From contig NZ_NXGA01000001.1 of NCBI RefSeq assembly GCF_002802965.1, forward strand, positions 1,660,922 through 1,724,921: a stretch of 64,000 nt of DNA, given 5' to 3'. This stretch comes from Sporolactobacillus pectinivorans. Its GTDB lineage: Bacteria; Bacillota; Bacilli; Bacillales; Sporolactobacillaceae. Below are positions 8,584-17,696 of this stretch, piece by piece. The notes beneath the pieces were generated by a model. That model saw only the letters and a list, made by a program, of their open reading frames with translations, ran no database searches and had not been told where the DNA came from. Every line of letters starts with the position of its first letter. Within the stretch, counting starts at the first letter, position 1. The position numbers and the translations under genes were made by a program.

Positions 8584-9267
8584 TCAGGACTTTCGAAACA
8601 TCCGGTCCGAGGAGAAAAAATTGAAAATCCAGCTAAAAACAATAACTGTAACAATAAGCAGCGGTGGAAAAAGGTGTGCCAGATGGGTGTTAACTGAAAA
8701 CAACCGTTGAAGTCCAGGTTCGCCCATAATCATTTCAGAAGCGGTATAAAGGAGTACTGCCCCGCCGCCATAGATGAGAAATGGCATGCGCTCCATGGCT
8801 ATAAGAATTAGTTTGCTGCCCCACACGATGATTGGTACAGAAACAACCAGTCCTACAGCGATATAGCCAATATGCCCTTTGGATGCTCCGGCAACTGCCA
8901 GCATATTGTCCAGCCCCATCACGACATCGGCAAAGACGATGGTCCGGACAGCGGCAAACAGGGACGCTCCGGCTTTGACTTTATATCGTTCTTCTCTGTT
9001 TGTAATGAGACGAATAGCAATAATAACGAGAAAAATTCCTCCCGCAAGCAGAAGAAAAGGGATGTTAAGAAGAGAAACAACCATAGCTGTCAGGAAAATC
9101 CGGACAATCACGGCGAGTCCAGTCCCAATAAAAATCGCTCTGTTACGTTGTCTCTCCGGCAATCTCCGGCATGCCATCGCAATCACTACGGCGTTGTCTC
9201 CACCAAGAATAATGTCGATGAAAATGATTTTTAGAATAAAAAGCAGAACGCCGAAGTCAAAGGACAT
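8584..9267 (-). CDS. TerC-family integral membrane protein (YjbE-like), probable metal exporter
   Basis: 227 residues with about seven helices. The two family acidic motifs are present: LGGDNAVVIA (about 21-30) in helix 1 and VMGLDN (about 115-120) in a later helix. TerC proteins of Bacilli have been tied to manganese export and metallation of secreted proteins. It occupies the place of yjbE between spxA and mecA in B. subtilis. GAAAGGGG lies upstream of the ATG. I looked for a yybP-ykoY manganese riboswitch in 9268-9500 and saw none. Confidence 0.85.
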   Translation of the reverse strand: MSFDFGVLLFILKIIFIDIILGGDNAVVIAMACRRLPERQRNRAIFIGTGLAVIVRIFLTAMVVSLLNIPFLLLAGGIFLVIIAIRLITNREERYKVKAGASLFAAVRTIVFADVVMGLDNMLAVAGASKGHIGYIAVGLVVSVPIIVWGSKLILIAMERMPFLIYGGGAVLLYTASEMIMGEPGLQRLFSVNTHLAHLFPPLLIVTVIVFSWIFNFFSSDRMFRKS

Positions 9268-9556
9268 ACGTTAAAACCCCTTTCTGTCCATCCACTTCAA
9301 CTTATGCGGACTTGTCCTGAAACATTCCGCACTATATTTCCGGCTGATCGACGGGGCAGGCATATTCTACAGATTCGTACAATAGGATGAAAGCAGCAGA
9401 TACATTAATCGGGCATCAGCGGAATATTTCAAATGCCGGGTGTTTTCTATTTCATTCGTAAATAATTTATCATACAATAAAAGTACAAATTAACAAGTTG
9501 TCTCATTGATAAATGGTCACTCCCCACGCTCATGGACAAAGAAGGGAGAGATAGCG

Positions 9557-10276
9557 ATGAAAATAGAAAGAATAAATGAATATACATTGAAATTTTACAT
9601 TAGCTATTTGGATATCGAGGATCGCGGGTTTGACCGTGAAGAGATTTGGTACAATCGTGACCGGAGCGAAGAACTTTTTTGGCAGATGATGGATGAGGCG
9701 CACAGCCAGGAATCTTTTTCTCTTGAAGGGCCGCTGTGGATTCAGGTCCAGGCGCTTGAGAAGGGAATGGAGATTGTCGTAACGAGAGCGCAAGTTTCAA
9801 AAGACGGAAATAATCTTCAGCTGCCGATAGCCTCAAATAAGCATCTGGACATACCGGTTTCAAAGAATTCCGGAAGAAACGATGAAGAAGAGACGCAGCT
9901 GGATGAAGGGGACAATGAGCAGGAAGATACAGATGAAAAATCAGAAGCTGAAGAGAATGACACAAGTGATAAACCGCGGGAACTGACTTTTATCATTGAG
10001 TTTGACGATTTTGAAAATCTGATTTCTTTGTGCCATGCTGTGACACTTCATGATAAGCTGAGTACTTCTCTGTATGCTTATCGCAATAAGTATTACCTGA
10101 TCGTTTATTTTTCAGATGATCTTCCGGAAGATGTTGAGGAAGATGATTTAAGCAAAATTTTGGAATTTGGTATGGACACTGCGTTAACGGAATTTGTGCT
10201 TCAGGAATACGGCAAGAAATTAATGGATGGGAATGCGCTCCAAACTTTGAAAAAGCATTTTCCATTAATATCTTGA
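9557..10276 (+). CDS. mecA: Adaptor protein MecA
   Basis: 239 residues from the ATG that follows GAAGGGAGAG. The N-terminal domain starts MKIERINEYTLKFYISYLDIEDRGF, the classic MecA opening that binds substrates such as ComK/ComS. A very acidic linker (about residues 115-145) joins the C-terminal ClpC-binding domain, which includes TFIIEFDDFENLISL. MecA delivers ComK and other proteins to ClpCP and so controls competence and sporulation. The frame is open 17 codons further upstream but without support. It is a single gene with its own terminator, next to coiA. Confidence 0.95.
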   Translation: MKIERINEYTLKFYISYLDIEDRGFDREEIWYNRDRSEELFWQMMDEAHSQESFSLEGPLWIQVQALEKGMEIVVTRAQVSKDGNNLQLPIASNKHLDIPVSKNSGRNDEEETQLDEGDNEQEDTDEKSEAEENDTSDKPRELTFIIEFDDFENLISLCHAVTLHDKLSTSLYAYRNKYYLIVYFSDDLPEDVEEDDLSKILEFGMDTALTEFVLQEYGKKLMDGNALQTLKKHFPLIS

Positions 10277-10326
10277 TCACATCTGTTCTGCATTATCCGG
10301 ACATGAAATGTTCAAAACTCTTTACA

Positions 10327-10368
10327 AATTCGGCAGGAAGGATTACATTTTCTGCCGAATTTTTTTTG
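10327..10368 (+). terminator. Terminator of mecA
   Basis: Perfect 10-bp stem AATTCGGCAG / CTGCCGAATT with a ~13-base loop, followed by eight T. Confidence 0.9.
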
Positions 10369-10408
10369 CGTATAGGTTTTTATTTGAGGACATTAAGGCG
10401 GTGGATGA

Positions 10409-11638
10409 ATGCTTGTCGCTGAATTAAATGACGGGCGAAGGATTTCGCTCGTCTCATCGCAATATTCTCGGAATGAATTGGGCAAACTTCGGGAAAGGGA
10501 AAAGTTTTACTGTCCTGTCTGCCGTTCACCTGTCTTGCTGAAAATCGGTGAGAAAAAGAGATGGCATTTTTCACATCATCCGCTGTATCATTGCCTGGTC
10601 GATGCAGAAACGGAAACAGAAGCGCATCTGGCCGGTAAAGAAACACTGTTTCGGTGGGCAAAGATGAACGGCTTGTCTGCTGAACTGGAACATTATCTTC
10701 CGGAGATCCACCAGAGGCCGGATCTGTTGCTCCGAGGCATACAGCCCGTGGCACTTGAATTCCAGTGTAGCTCCATATCTGAAAGTGCCGTGGAAAAACG
10801 CACATATGGTTATCTGCACTCAGGCGTTTTTCCGGTATGGATCCTAGGAGGTCATCGTCTGAAAAGGGCAGGCCCCTTTCTCAAGCTCTCAGGATTTGAA
10901 CCACTCACCATACGCTATTCAAATAACTGCCCCACGATTTTCCATCCTTATGCTTCCTCATATTTTGTCAGCTACTATCATCCGATCGAGGAAAAGTTTT
11001 CACTTGTCGGGAACCTCCACCCTGTCTCAAAAACATTATTTATTGCCGGGGAAATGAATTTAGCGATTGCTCGAACGAGGCCTTATCAACTCAGCTCTCC
11101 TGCTTTTTTTTACAGGCATGACTCGTTCAAACAGACGTGGCTGCACGCCAAAAAGAAGAAACGCTTAAATTCGCCGTTTCGAACAAGCAGTGAGGAGTAC
11201 TGGGTACGCGTACAGGTTTATCATTTGAAAAAAAATTTCTCGTTTTTTCCTTCGTATGTTGGCCTGCCGAACGAAAACTTTATTCATTTTGAAGTTTCTC
11301 CGTTTCTGTGGCAAATGTGGATTTGTTTAGTGTTAAATACCGCTTCTAGGGATTCATGGTTTTCGCCGGAACGGTTTATTTCTGAGGCTGTGGAAAGGGG
11401 AGGAGAAATGATATTTGCCAGGCGTCAGTTACCGCTCTGTCCACAACGAACGTCAGGCAGCATTATTGCCATCTATCTGAACCAACTTGTAAACCTGGGC
11501 TTTGTTGAAAGGTCGAGGGAGTTTTACAGATTAAAGAAAAATGATCGGGGTGATGTTTCGATGCGGTTGCTTCTGGCTGAAGATCTGAGGCTATTGAATC
11601 AGCTTGAACGATTGGACAATCCTAATCCTGCAACGTAA
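10409..11638 (+). CDS. coiA: Competence protein CoiA-like
   Basis: 409 residues. An N-terminal Cys pair (YCPVC, about residues 34-38) with downstream His residues (WHFSHH) suggests a zinc site. Then come RPDLLLRG and VALEFQCSSIS (about 100-125), a PD-(D/E)xK-like nuclease core with D and ExQ. CoiA is a competence-induced protein that aids recombination after DNA uptake. The start follows AGGCGGTGG. It lies between mecA and pepF as in B. subtilis. The rest of the protein is poorly conserved, as is normal for the family. Confidence 0.85.
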   Translation: MLVAELNDGRRISLVSSQYSRNELGKLREREKFYCPVCRSPVLLKIGEKKRWHFSHHPLYHCLVDAETETEAHLAGKETLFRWAKMNGLSAELEHYLPEIHQRPDLLLRGIQPVALEFQCSSISESAVEKRTYGYLHSGVFPVWILGGHRLKRAGPFLKLSGFEPLTIRYSNNCPTIFHPYASSYFVSYYHPIEEKFSLVGNLHPVSKTLFIAGEMNLAIARTRPYQLSSPAFFYRHDSFKQTWLHAKKKKRLNSPFRTSSEEYWVRVQVYHLKKNFSFFPSYVGLPNENFIHFEVSPFLWQMWICLVLNTASRDSWFSPERFISEAVERGGEMIFARRQLPLCPQRTSGSIIAIYLNQLVNLGFVERSREFYRLKKNDRGDVSMRLLLAEDLRLLNQLERLDNPNPAT

Positions 11639-11846
11639 TGATGGCCCATGTTTCTTGGCAGCTGACGAAGGTAGATTAATGTTAGAATTTTATCGGAACT
11701 CATTCGTCGGATATCAGAACTCACATGTCAAAATCAGAGCTTTACCCGTCCTCCTCAAGAATGAAATGGTAATTTTTGCGCAAAATTTGAAAAAGAAGTA
11801 CGATAGAATAGATTTATGATCAACCAGAGTATATGGAGGTGTCGTC

Positions 11847-13661
11847 ATGATAGATAATAACACAGCTGCACTCCCGAAAAGGGAGGAAGTACCCATTGAG
11901 GAAAAATGGGATCTTGAAGCCATTTACCCCGATAACAAAGCCTGGGAGGCAGCTTTTCAAAAAGTTAAGGACCTGATTGCGGAAGTTGAGGCATTTCGGG
12001 GCAAACTCGGAGAATCTTCCGATAAGCTATTTAAGTTGCTGAGAAAACAGGATGAATTAACTGAAATTTTGTATAAAGTGTATGTGTTTGCACATATGAA
12101 GTCGGACGAGGATACAGCTAATGCAACCTATCAGGCGCTTAATGACCGTGCCGGCAGCCTGGCAACTTTGACGGGAAGCAAGCTGGCATTCATTGTGCCG
12201 GAAATTCTCGCCATTGAACCGGCAAGGCTGGACCTTTTTCTTGAGGAGAATGAAGATCTTCAACGATACAGGCATGCTCTTGACGAAATCACGCGCACGC
12301 GTCCGCATGTCCTGGACGCAGAAAAGGAAGCGCTTCTGGCTGCGGCAGGTGATGTTACCGATGCATCATCGACGACCTTTGGCATGCTGAATAATGCCGA
12401 TTTAAAATTTCCAAAGATCAAGGACGAAAATGGCGATGAAGTTGAAATCACACACGGCCGTTACGGGAGATTCATGGAAAGTGAAAATCGCCGGGTAAGG
12501 AAAGATACATTCGAGGGTATCTATGCAACTTATGGTGCATTTAAAAATACCCTGGCTTCGACACTTAGCGGGCAAATCAAGCGTGATAATTTTTATGCGC
12601 AGGCCAGACGTTATAAAACGGCGCGCGAAGCCGCATTGTTCAGCAACAATATCCCGGAAACGGTCTATGATAATCTGATTGCAACTATTCACAAGAATCT
12701 TCCGCTGATGTACCGCTATGTCGCTTTGAGGAAAAAGGCGCTGAAGGTTGATGAACTGCATATGTATGACCTTTATGCACCTCTTGTCCCGAATGCAAAA
12801 ATTAAAGTCACATACGATGAAGCCAAAGAGATGGTTCTGAAGGGTCTGGCTCCGCTTGGAGAAGATTATCTGGATGTGATCAGGGACGGTTTTAACAAAC
12901 GCTGGATCGACGTCCGGGAAACGCAGAACAAGCGAAGCGGGGGATACTCTGGCGGCAGTTACGGAACGATGCCCTATATTCTGCTGAACTGGCAGGATAA
13001 TATTAACAGTGCGTTCACACTGGCTCATGAACTGGGACATTCAATGCACAGTTATTACTCGCGTACGAATCAGCCTTACCCATACTCGGACTATTCAATT
13101 TTTGTGGCAGAAGTTGCTTCGACCTGCAATGAAGCATTGCTTAATCATTATCTTCTGAAGAGCACAGATGATAAAAAGAAGAAACTTTATCTGTTGAATA
13201 ACCAGTTGGAAGGATTCAAGGCTACCGTATTCCGGCAGACGATGTTTGCGGAGTTCGAACATATCATACATGAAAAAGCGCGCGATGGAGAAGCGTTAAC
13301 CGCGGAACTTCTCACTAATATATATTATGATCTCAATAAAACTTATTTTGGTCCTGATATTACTGTGGATAAGCAGATCGGGTTGGAATGGGCAAGAATA
13401 CCCCACTTCTATTACGACTATTATGTCTATCAATATGCGACCGGATACAGCGCTGCTTCGGCGTTGTCCGGACAAATTCTTGGGGAAGGGGCACCGGCCG
13501 TAGAACGGTACAAGAATTATCTGAAATCAGGAAGCTCAGATTATCCGATAGAGGTACTTAAGAAAGCCGGCGTCGATATGGCGGATCCAAAGTCCATTCA
13601 GCAGGCAATGGATGTTTTTGAAAAAGTGCTTGATGAAACGGAAGGGCTCATGTTTGATTAA
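11847..13661 (+). CDS. pepF: Oligoendopeptidase F
   Basis: 604 residues, usual for M3B peptidase PepF. The zinc motif HELGHSMHS starts at His394; the third ligand Glu lies in the following FVAEVAST block. It cleaves short peptides (about 7-17 residues) in the cytoplasm, including those imported by Opp, and in Bacillus has been linked to degradation of Phr-type peptides. GGAGGTG lies 7 bases before the ATG. The 208 bases between coiA and pepF show no further gene. A large hairpin terminator follows the stop. Confidence 0.95.
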   Translation: MIDNNTAALPKREEVPIEEKWDLEAIYPDNKAWEAAFQKVKDLIAEVEAFRGKLGESSDKLFKLLRKQDELTEILYKVYVFAHMKSDEDTANATYQALNDRAGSLATLTGSKLAFIVPEILAIEPARLDLFLEENEDLQRYRHALDEITRTRPHVLDAEKEALLAAAGDVTDASSTTFGMLNNADLKFPKIKDENGDEVEITHGRYGRFMESENRRVRKDTFEGIYATYGAFKNTLASTLSGQIKRDNFYAQARRYKTAREAALFSNNIPETVYDNLIATIHKNLPLMYRYVALRKKALKVDELHMYDLYAPLVPNAKIKVTYDEAKEMVLKGLAPLGEDYLDVIRDGFNKRWIDVRETQNKRSGGYSGGSYGTMPYILLNWQDNINSAFTLAHELGHSMHSYYSRTNQPYPYSDYSIFVAEVASTCNEALLNHYLLKSTDDKKKKLYLLNNQLEGFKATVFRQTMFAEFEHIIHEKARDGEALTAELLTNIYYDLNKTYFGPDITVDKQIGLEWARIPHFYYDYYVYQYATGYSAASALSGQILGEGAPAVERYKNYLKSGSSDYPIEVLKKAGVDMADPKSIQQAMDVFEKVLDETEGLMFD

Positions 13662-13669
13662 CAGGTTAA

Positions 13670-13727
13670 AAAGGGGAGGCTACCTCCAGGTCGAAATCGA
13701 CCGAGAGGCAGCCTCCTCTTTTAATTT
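13670..13727. terminator. Large bidirectional hairpin between pepF and the converging small gene
   Basis: A compound hairpin: AAAAGGGGAGGCT pairs with AGCCTCCTCTTTT, and inside it CCTC/GAGG and GTCG/CGAC add further pairs. A-run on one side and T-run on the other allow termination both ways. Confidence 0.85.
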
Positions 13728-13885
13728 CTCTGGCGCCAGGTGAGCAGCCTGATCAACAGAAAAACAGTCAGGAAAAAAAGCCCACCCGAAATCAGCAGGG
13801 ACTCAAGATGGAGCAGTCCCAAAAGGTAATGGTAAAAAAGAAAAACGGATGCGATGACAGTCAGCAATACAAAAATAAGCTTCAC
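13721..13885 (-). CDS. Hypothetical 54-residue membrane miniprotein
   Basis: Starts at a GTG preceded by AGGGTGAG (6-base spacing); a longer frame to 13963 has no ribosome site. Two hydrophobic stretches (about residues 2-22 and 27-48) and a basic tail WRQRN point to a two-helix membrane peptide. I do not recognise it. It follows spxH on the same strand, 87 bases away, so it may be co-transcribed. Its end overlaps the pepF terminator. Confidence 0.5.
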   Translation of the reverse strand: MKLIFVLLTVIASVFLFYHYLLGLLHLESLLISGGLFFLTVFLLIRLLTWRQRN

Positions 13886-13972
13886 ATATCTCACCCTTAG
13901 CTTTGAAGGATATTGCCTGCATTCCAACTTCAATGGAAGGAACTCAATTTGCATTCTGGACATAAACTATGC

Positions 13973-14875
13973 TCATTTTGATGCAATATACCTCCAAAAT
14001 TCTCCGCTTCTAAGCTCAATTGGCTCGATAATCTGTTTAAGCTGCAGCTTGCGCAATTCTTTCAGCGCTTCATCTTCTGACCATTCGTACACAACGGATA
14101 CTTCCTTGGTTGTCAGATAAATCTGCTTGCTGAAATAATCGGCAAGAGCCGGAAGAGGGTCAGGTTGAGGTACCTTGCCAAGCAATTCCGTCAGAATCTG
14201 GACATAGATTCCGTAATCATACTGTCCGCTTACTTTTATCGCCTCATCGTCATTACACGGTGTAGAAAAAACAAGGGATGGCAATTCAGTGATCGACATT
14301 TCATTGGCCAGACGGCGGTCACACTGAAGCGCCTTGACGGAACGACAGGAATGAAAATCATTATAAAATTCATTAATATCCAGTTGCGCAAGCCGTGCTA
14401 CTTCCTGAAGTTCTTCGAAGCTGTTCAGGCCTTTTTTTCTTAAAAAAATCTGTTCACGGATTCTGCGCAGAAACCGGTTCCCTGATGTTTTTCCTTGAAA
14501 ATCCGCCGCTTTGATCGCCAGCGCAACAGCGTAAGGAGATGGAGGATTTTCATACCAGACATCGCTGTCGCAGCACATGCCGGTCAACCGGGCATACTTA
14601 TTCCATTCTTCCGCAATTTTCTTTGCCTGATTAAACTGACAGCGGTTCGTTGTATCATGCTTGGTTGTCAGCAGAAATCTGAAAGTGAAATAATCATGAT
14701 ATTCGATAAATAATTTTTTCATCAATGGCTCAAGCCCCCAGCACTCCGGGCACAGAGGATCAATGAATGCTAAAATTTCGACACGCGGAGAATGGTGCTC
14801 CGAGCGATTGGCTATCGAACAAGTCGTGTTTCCGGGGGCCCCTTCACAATAGGAAAACTTATCGTGAAGTGTCAT
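13973..14875 (-). CDS. spxH: ClpXP adaptor SpxH (YjbH), DsbA-like
   Basis: 300 residues. A thioredoxin-like domain opens with VEILAFIDPLCPECWGLEP; the CPEC pair lies near residues 42-45. A Cys/His-containing extreme N-terminus (YCEGAPGNTTC) is typical of YjbH and coordinates zinc in Bacillus. The protein binds Spx and presents it to ClpXP; stress-induced aggregation of YjbH stabilises Spx. GAGAGGTG precedes the ATG. It is transcribed opposite to pepF, as in B. subtilis. The yjbI haemoglobin gene that normally neighbours it is absent. Confidence 0.93.
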   Translation of the reverse strand: MTLHDKFSYCEGAPGNTTCSIANRSEHHSPRVEILAFIDPLCPECWGLEPLMKKLFIEYHDYFTFRFLLTTKHDTTNRCQFNQAKKIAEEWNKYARLTGMCCDSDVWYENPPSPYAVALAIKAADFQGKTSGNRFLRRIREQIFLRKKGLNSFEELQEVARLAQLDINEFYNDFHSCRSVKALQCDRRLANEMSITELPSLVFSTPCNDDEAIKVSGQYDYGIYVQILTELLGKVPQPDPLPALADYFSKQIYLTTKEVSVVYEWSEDEALKELRKLQLKQIIEPIELRSGEFWRYIASK

Positions 14876-15165
14876 AGGAAATCACCTCTCGACCTTTATT
14901 TAACTTCAATTGTTTTAATCTGCCCATTATTGAACGACTAAACCTGCCTTTTTTTGTCATAAACCTCAAAAAATTTGTTTCGCGGACAGGGCCCGTGAAC
15001 GACATTCTGAAGAACTTTTTGATTCCTTCAAGCTTCTATCTTCAAGCTTCCTATATTGTAACAAGGTTATGTAGCTGAGGGCAACTAATCAATACTAAGG
15101 AGCGGCTCAAAACGGCTATTGCTGCATATCAAATCATTCAAACTATGAAAAAACTGTAAAAGGGG

Positions 15166-15194
15166 TTTGAAATCGTCAATAAGAGTGCTATAAT
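15166..15194 (+). promoter_or_regulatory. Sigma-A-type promoter of the YitT-family gene
   Basis: TTTGAA (15166-15171), 17-base spacer, perfect TATAAT (15189-15194), 73 bases before the start codon. The rest of 14876-15165 shows no gene, only a direct repeat of TTCAAGCTTC (15027-15036, 15041-15050). Confidence 0.75.
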
Positions 15195-15266
15195 TTGTTG
15201 CCCGAAGTAATGAATTCAAATGATTTGAATTGGGGATATAAAGATGGAAAAGGGAAGCATGTTTTG

Positions 15267-16277
15267 ATGCATACACTATCTGTAAAAGAATTAGTAAAAA
15301 AACTGGCAATTTCATTGTGCGCGGCTTTTTTGTGTGCTATGAGTATGAATCTTTTTCTAATACCGGCACATGTCTATGCGGCGGGGATTAACGGCGCGGC
15401 ACAACTGTTGTCCAACGTTCTGCATGACTGGCTTAATTTTAACATTCCGATCGGTCTGCTTGTTCTTCTTTTGAATTTGCCGATTGTCTGGCTCGGATGG
15501 TTTAAAGTGGGAAAGGGTTTTACTTTCTTCAGCTTTGTGACTGTTTTCTTGACATCACTGTTTCTGTCCGTGCTCCCTGTTTACCCTCTTTCCTCAGATA
15601 TTATTTTAAATTCAATTTTTGGTGGGCTGATCTCTGCCGTCGGTGTCGGCATTGCCCTGAAGTATGGTATTTCAACGGGCGGACTGGATATCATTGCAAT
15701 CTATCTGACAAGGCGGAACAGAAATGCTTCATCGGGAAAATATTTTCTGATTCTGAACGGCATTATTATTATTCTCGCCGGGGCGATCTACGAGTGGCAG
15801 TTTGCGCTTTATACGCTGATTTCAAGATTTGTCAACAGTTACGTGATTGATATGATCCATACCAAATATCAAAAGCTGACGGTCATAACGATTACAAAAG
15901 AAAAGGACAAAATGATTGCCGCTATTCAGGATGAGTTCGACCGCGGCATGACAATCATTCCGTCATACGGCGGTTTCACCGGGACCAAACGGTACTCAAT
16001 TATGATGGTCATCAGCCATTATGAACTGTATCAAATGGAGCAACTGATTAAGCGCGTCGATCCTAATGCTTTTACTGATATTTTGGAAACCAACAAAATC
16101 ATTGGACTTTATCATACAGAGGAACAGCAGAAAGAGATCCAGAAAATGAAGCATGGGGAGTCCATGAAGAACCAGCACCTTACGCTGAGTAAAGAAGATT
16201 TTGACCATTTCCAGCAGCTTTTTAAAGCCCAGGCCGAAAAAAAAGTTACCGACCACTCCCCATTTCCAAATGAATAA
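15267..16277 (+). CDS. YitT family membrane protein
   Basis: 336 residues. Five or six helices in the first ~220 residues form the YitT (DUF161) domain, including MNLFLIPAHVYAAGINGAAQL and a GISTGGLDIIA segment. A cytoplasmic DUF2179-type domain follows (KLTVITITKEKDK...). A charged C-terminal tail of about 40 residues is unusual in length. The start is the ATG after AAAGGGAAG; the frame extends 24 codons upstream into the promoter and those codons are not likely translated. The function of YitT proteins is not established. Confidence 0.9.
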   Translation: MHTLSVKELVKKLAISLCAAFLCAMSMNLFLIPAHVYAAGINGAAQLLSNVLHDWLNFNIPIGLLVLLLNLPIVWLGWFKVGKGFTFFSFVTVFLTSLFLSVLPVYPLSSDIILNSIFGGLISAVGVGIALKYGISTGGLDIIAIYLTRRNRNASSGKYFLILNGIIIILAGAIYEWQFALYTLISRFVNSYVIDMIHTKYQKLTVITITKEKDKMIAAIQDEFDRGMTIIPSYGGFTGTKRYSIMMVISHYELYQMEQLIKRVDPNAFTDILETNKIIGLYHTEEQQKEIQKMKHGESMKNQHLTLSKEDFDHFQQLFKAQAEKKVTDHSPFPNE

Positions 16278-16293
16278 AAAAAGAAAAATTCCT

Positions 16294-17172
16294 TCAGCCT
16301 TTGTAGCGGGTAAAGATAAATTTCATGAATCGCCTGACGGCCGGAGAGAGATAGCGGTCGCTGTACCACGACAGCCCGATTTGCCTTCTGCAGCTCGGCC
16401 ACTTGACGTGGACTTTTTTTACCTTGTCTTCATCTATATCCCTCTGGTCGGGAAGAAGGGCTACGCCGAGACCGGAAGCAACCAGACCGGCAAGAGTTGT
16501 GACTTCTTCACCTTCAAAAGTGATGTTCGGAGTGATATTGACCCTTCGGCAAAGTTTGTCTGCAATCTTTCTCAATTCATAACCGGGTTTCATTGAGATG
16601 ATCGGTTCACTCGATATCTCGTCAAGCGTGATTGATTCTTTTTGGGCAAGAGGATGAGTGGCCGGAACCATCAGGAAAAGTTCCTCATCCCATAATTTCT
16701 CCCATTCGATATGCGAATCTTCGAGCGGGTGATGGACGAGGCAAAGATCAATTTCTCCTGCCTCAAGCTGTTTGAGCAGTGATATGTTGTTATTCTGGTA
16801 GAGCTTGATTTTTGTATTCGGATGGTGGATTTGAAAGCCGCTCAGAATATCGGGAATGATATTGACTCCCAGTGTATGAAGAAAACCGAGTGACACGACG
16901 CCATATTCCGGGTCAAGCAAAGACTTGATTTCTTTTTTAGTCATTTCAACTTCTTTTAGAATACGGTCCGCGTGTTTCAGAAAAAGTTTTCCATATTGAT
17001 TAAGGATAATGTTGCGTCCCTGCCGTTCAAAGAGACTGATGCCCAGTTCTTCTTCAAGACGCGCGATCGACCTGCTTAGTGCAGGCTGTGAAATCGACAG
17101 TGCTTCCGCGGCTTTAGTCATGTGCTGCAGCTGAGCAACTTTCTGAAAGTATTCGATCTGCTGCCATTCCAC
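16294..17172 (-). CDS. LysR family transcriptional regulator
   Basis: 292 residues. An N-terminal winged helix (about 1-60) carries the LysR signature AAEALSISQPALSRSIARLEEELGISLFER, followed by a substrate-binding domain with two lobes. It ends 17 bases from the converging YitT gene. In the usual arrangement such a regulator is divergent from its target; the next long gene upstream is the MFS transporter at 18882, but 1.5 kb of small genes and repeats lies between. A 20-bp dyad found both 120 bp before this gene and 64 bp before the transporter is a candidate operator. Confidence 0.9.
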   Translation of the reverse strand: MEWQQIEYFQKVAQLQHMTKAAEALSISQPALSRSIARLEEELGISLFERQGRNIILNQYGKLFLKHADRILKEVEMTKKEIKSLLDPEYGVVSLGFLHTLGVNIIPDILSGFQIHHPNTKIKLYQNNNISLLKQLEAGEIDLCLVHHPLEDSHIEWEKLWDEELFLMVPATHPLAQKESITLDEISSEPIISMKPGYELRKIADKLCRRVNITPNITFEGEEVTTLAGLVASGLGVALLPDQRDIDEDKVKKVHVKWPSCRRQIGLSWYSDRYLSPAVRRFMKFIFTRYKG

Positions 17173-17287
17173 TATAAATCACTCCTAAATGAAACTTCGC
17201 CTTCTGTTTGCGATCAGCAAGCCAAGTTTCTGATACCAATCTTTCTTTCGTATCTATAAGATACCACAATATGACTCCGATGCATGA

Positions 17288-17473
17288 ATATCATTCAAAT
17301 TATATATTAGAAGCATTAAAAATGCATTCATCTCAAGGAGCATTTCTGCTGAACTTAACAAGGCCACCGAACGCGCTGTGCTTGGCACACTGAAAGCAAG
17401 AACAGCAGCAATGATTAAGAGTGGAACTGGGCATCTGTGCCTTGAAGCAGAGTTTTTAAAGAAAAACAAATAA
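17288..17473 (+). pseudogene. Open frame without a start, possible gene remnant
   Basis: The frame between a TGA at 17285 and the TAA at 17471-17473 codes for 61 residues ending KATERAVLGTLKARTAAM.. and EAEFLKKNK, a soluble, helix-like composition. There is no plausible start before an internal Met near its end, and its first part runs through the 20-bp dyad repeat. It may be the tail of a lost gene or chance. Confidence 0.25.
17292..17311. promoter_or_regulatory. Dyad repeat, copy 1 (candidate LysR operator)
   Basis: A 20-bp sequence identical to 18799-18818. It contains the dyad TTCaAAT-N5-ATTaGAA (TTCnAAT mirrored by ATTnGAA), which fits the T-N11-A form of LysR boxes. It lies 120 bp before the lysR start. 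Confidence 0.55.
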
Positions 17474-17493
17474 AAAAGCCCGGGTTGCCGGGC
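17474..17493 (-). terminator. Minus-strand terminator
   Basis: GCCCGG-GTTG-CCGGGC hairpin with a six-base A-run on its left side, which is a T-run for minus-strand transcripts. It would end the transcript of the 76-residue gene at 17697-17927. Confidence 0.65.
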
Positions 17494-17621
17494 AATACAT
17501 ACTTTCTAATTTGAGCGAAAAAAACAATTTGGTCCATCGTAATGTAGACTATTACCGTGTTTGTTTGCTTTTTCTGATGGCAAGCCCCTTTTTTTCGAAA
17601 CCATTCGGTGAAGCAAATAAT

Positions 17622-17695
17622 GCAACCGAATCGCAGCGCAATCGAACCGAAATTTTGAAATCGAACCGAATCGGAGAAGCGCGAAACCGATTTTA
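17622..17695. repeat. Imperfect tandem repeat rich in AACCGA / CCGAATCG
   Basis: Two ~37-bp units both follow the order AACCGAATCG - GCGC - AACCGA with small length differences; ATCGAACCGAA also occurs twice. It lies directly behind the stop codon of the 76-residue gene, inside its likely 3' untranslated region. Confidence 0.45.
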
Positions 17696-17696
17696 A

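Noticed and set aside
9268..9500. Possible yybP-ykoY manganese riboswitch before terC
   Set aside because: TerC genes often carry it, but the paired conserved loops could not be found on the minus strand.
11604..11819. 71-codon frame between coiA and pepF
   Set aside because: Starts inside coiA, no ribosome site, no recognisable pattern; more likely the coiA-pepF spacer.
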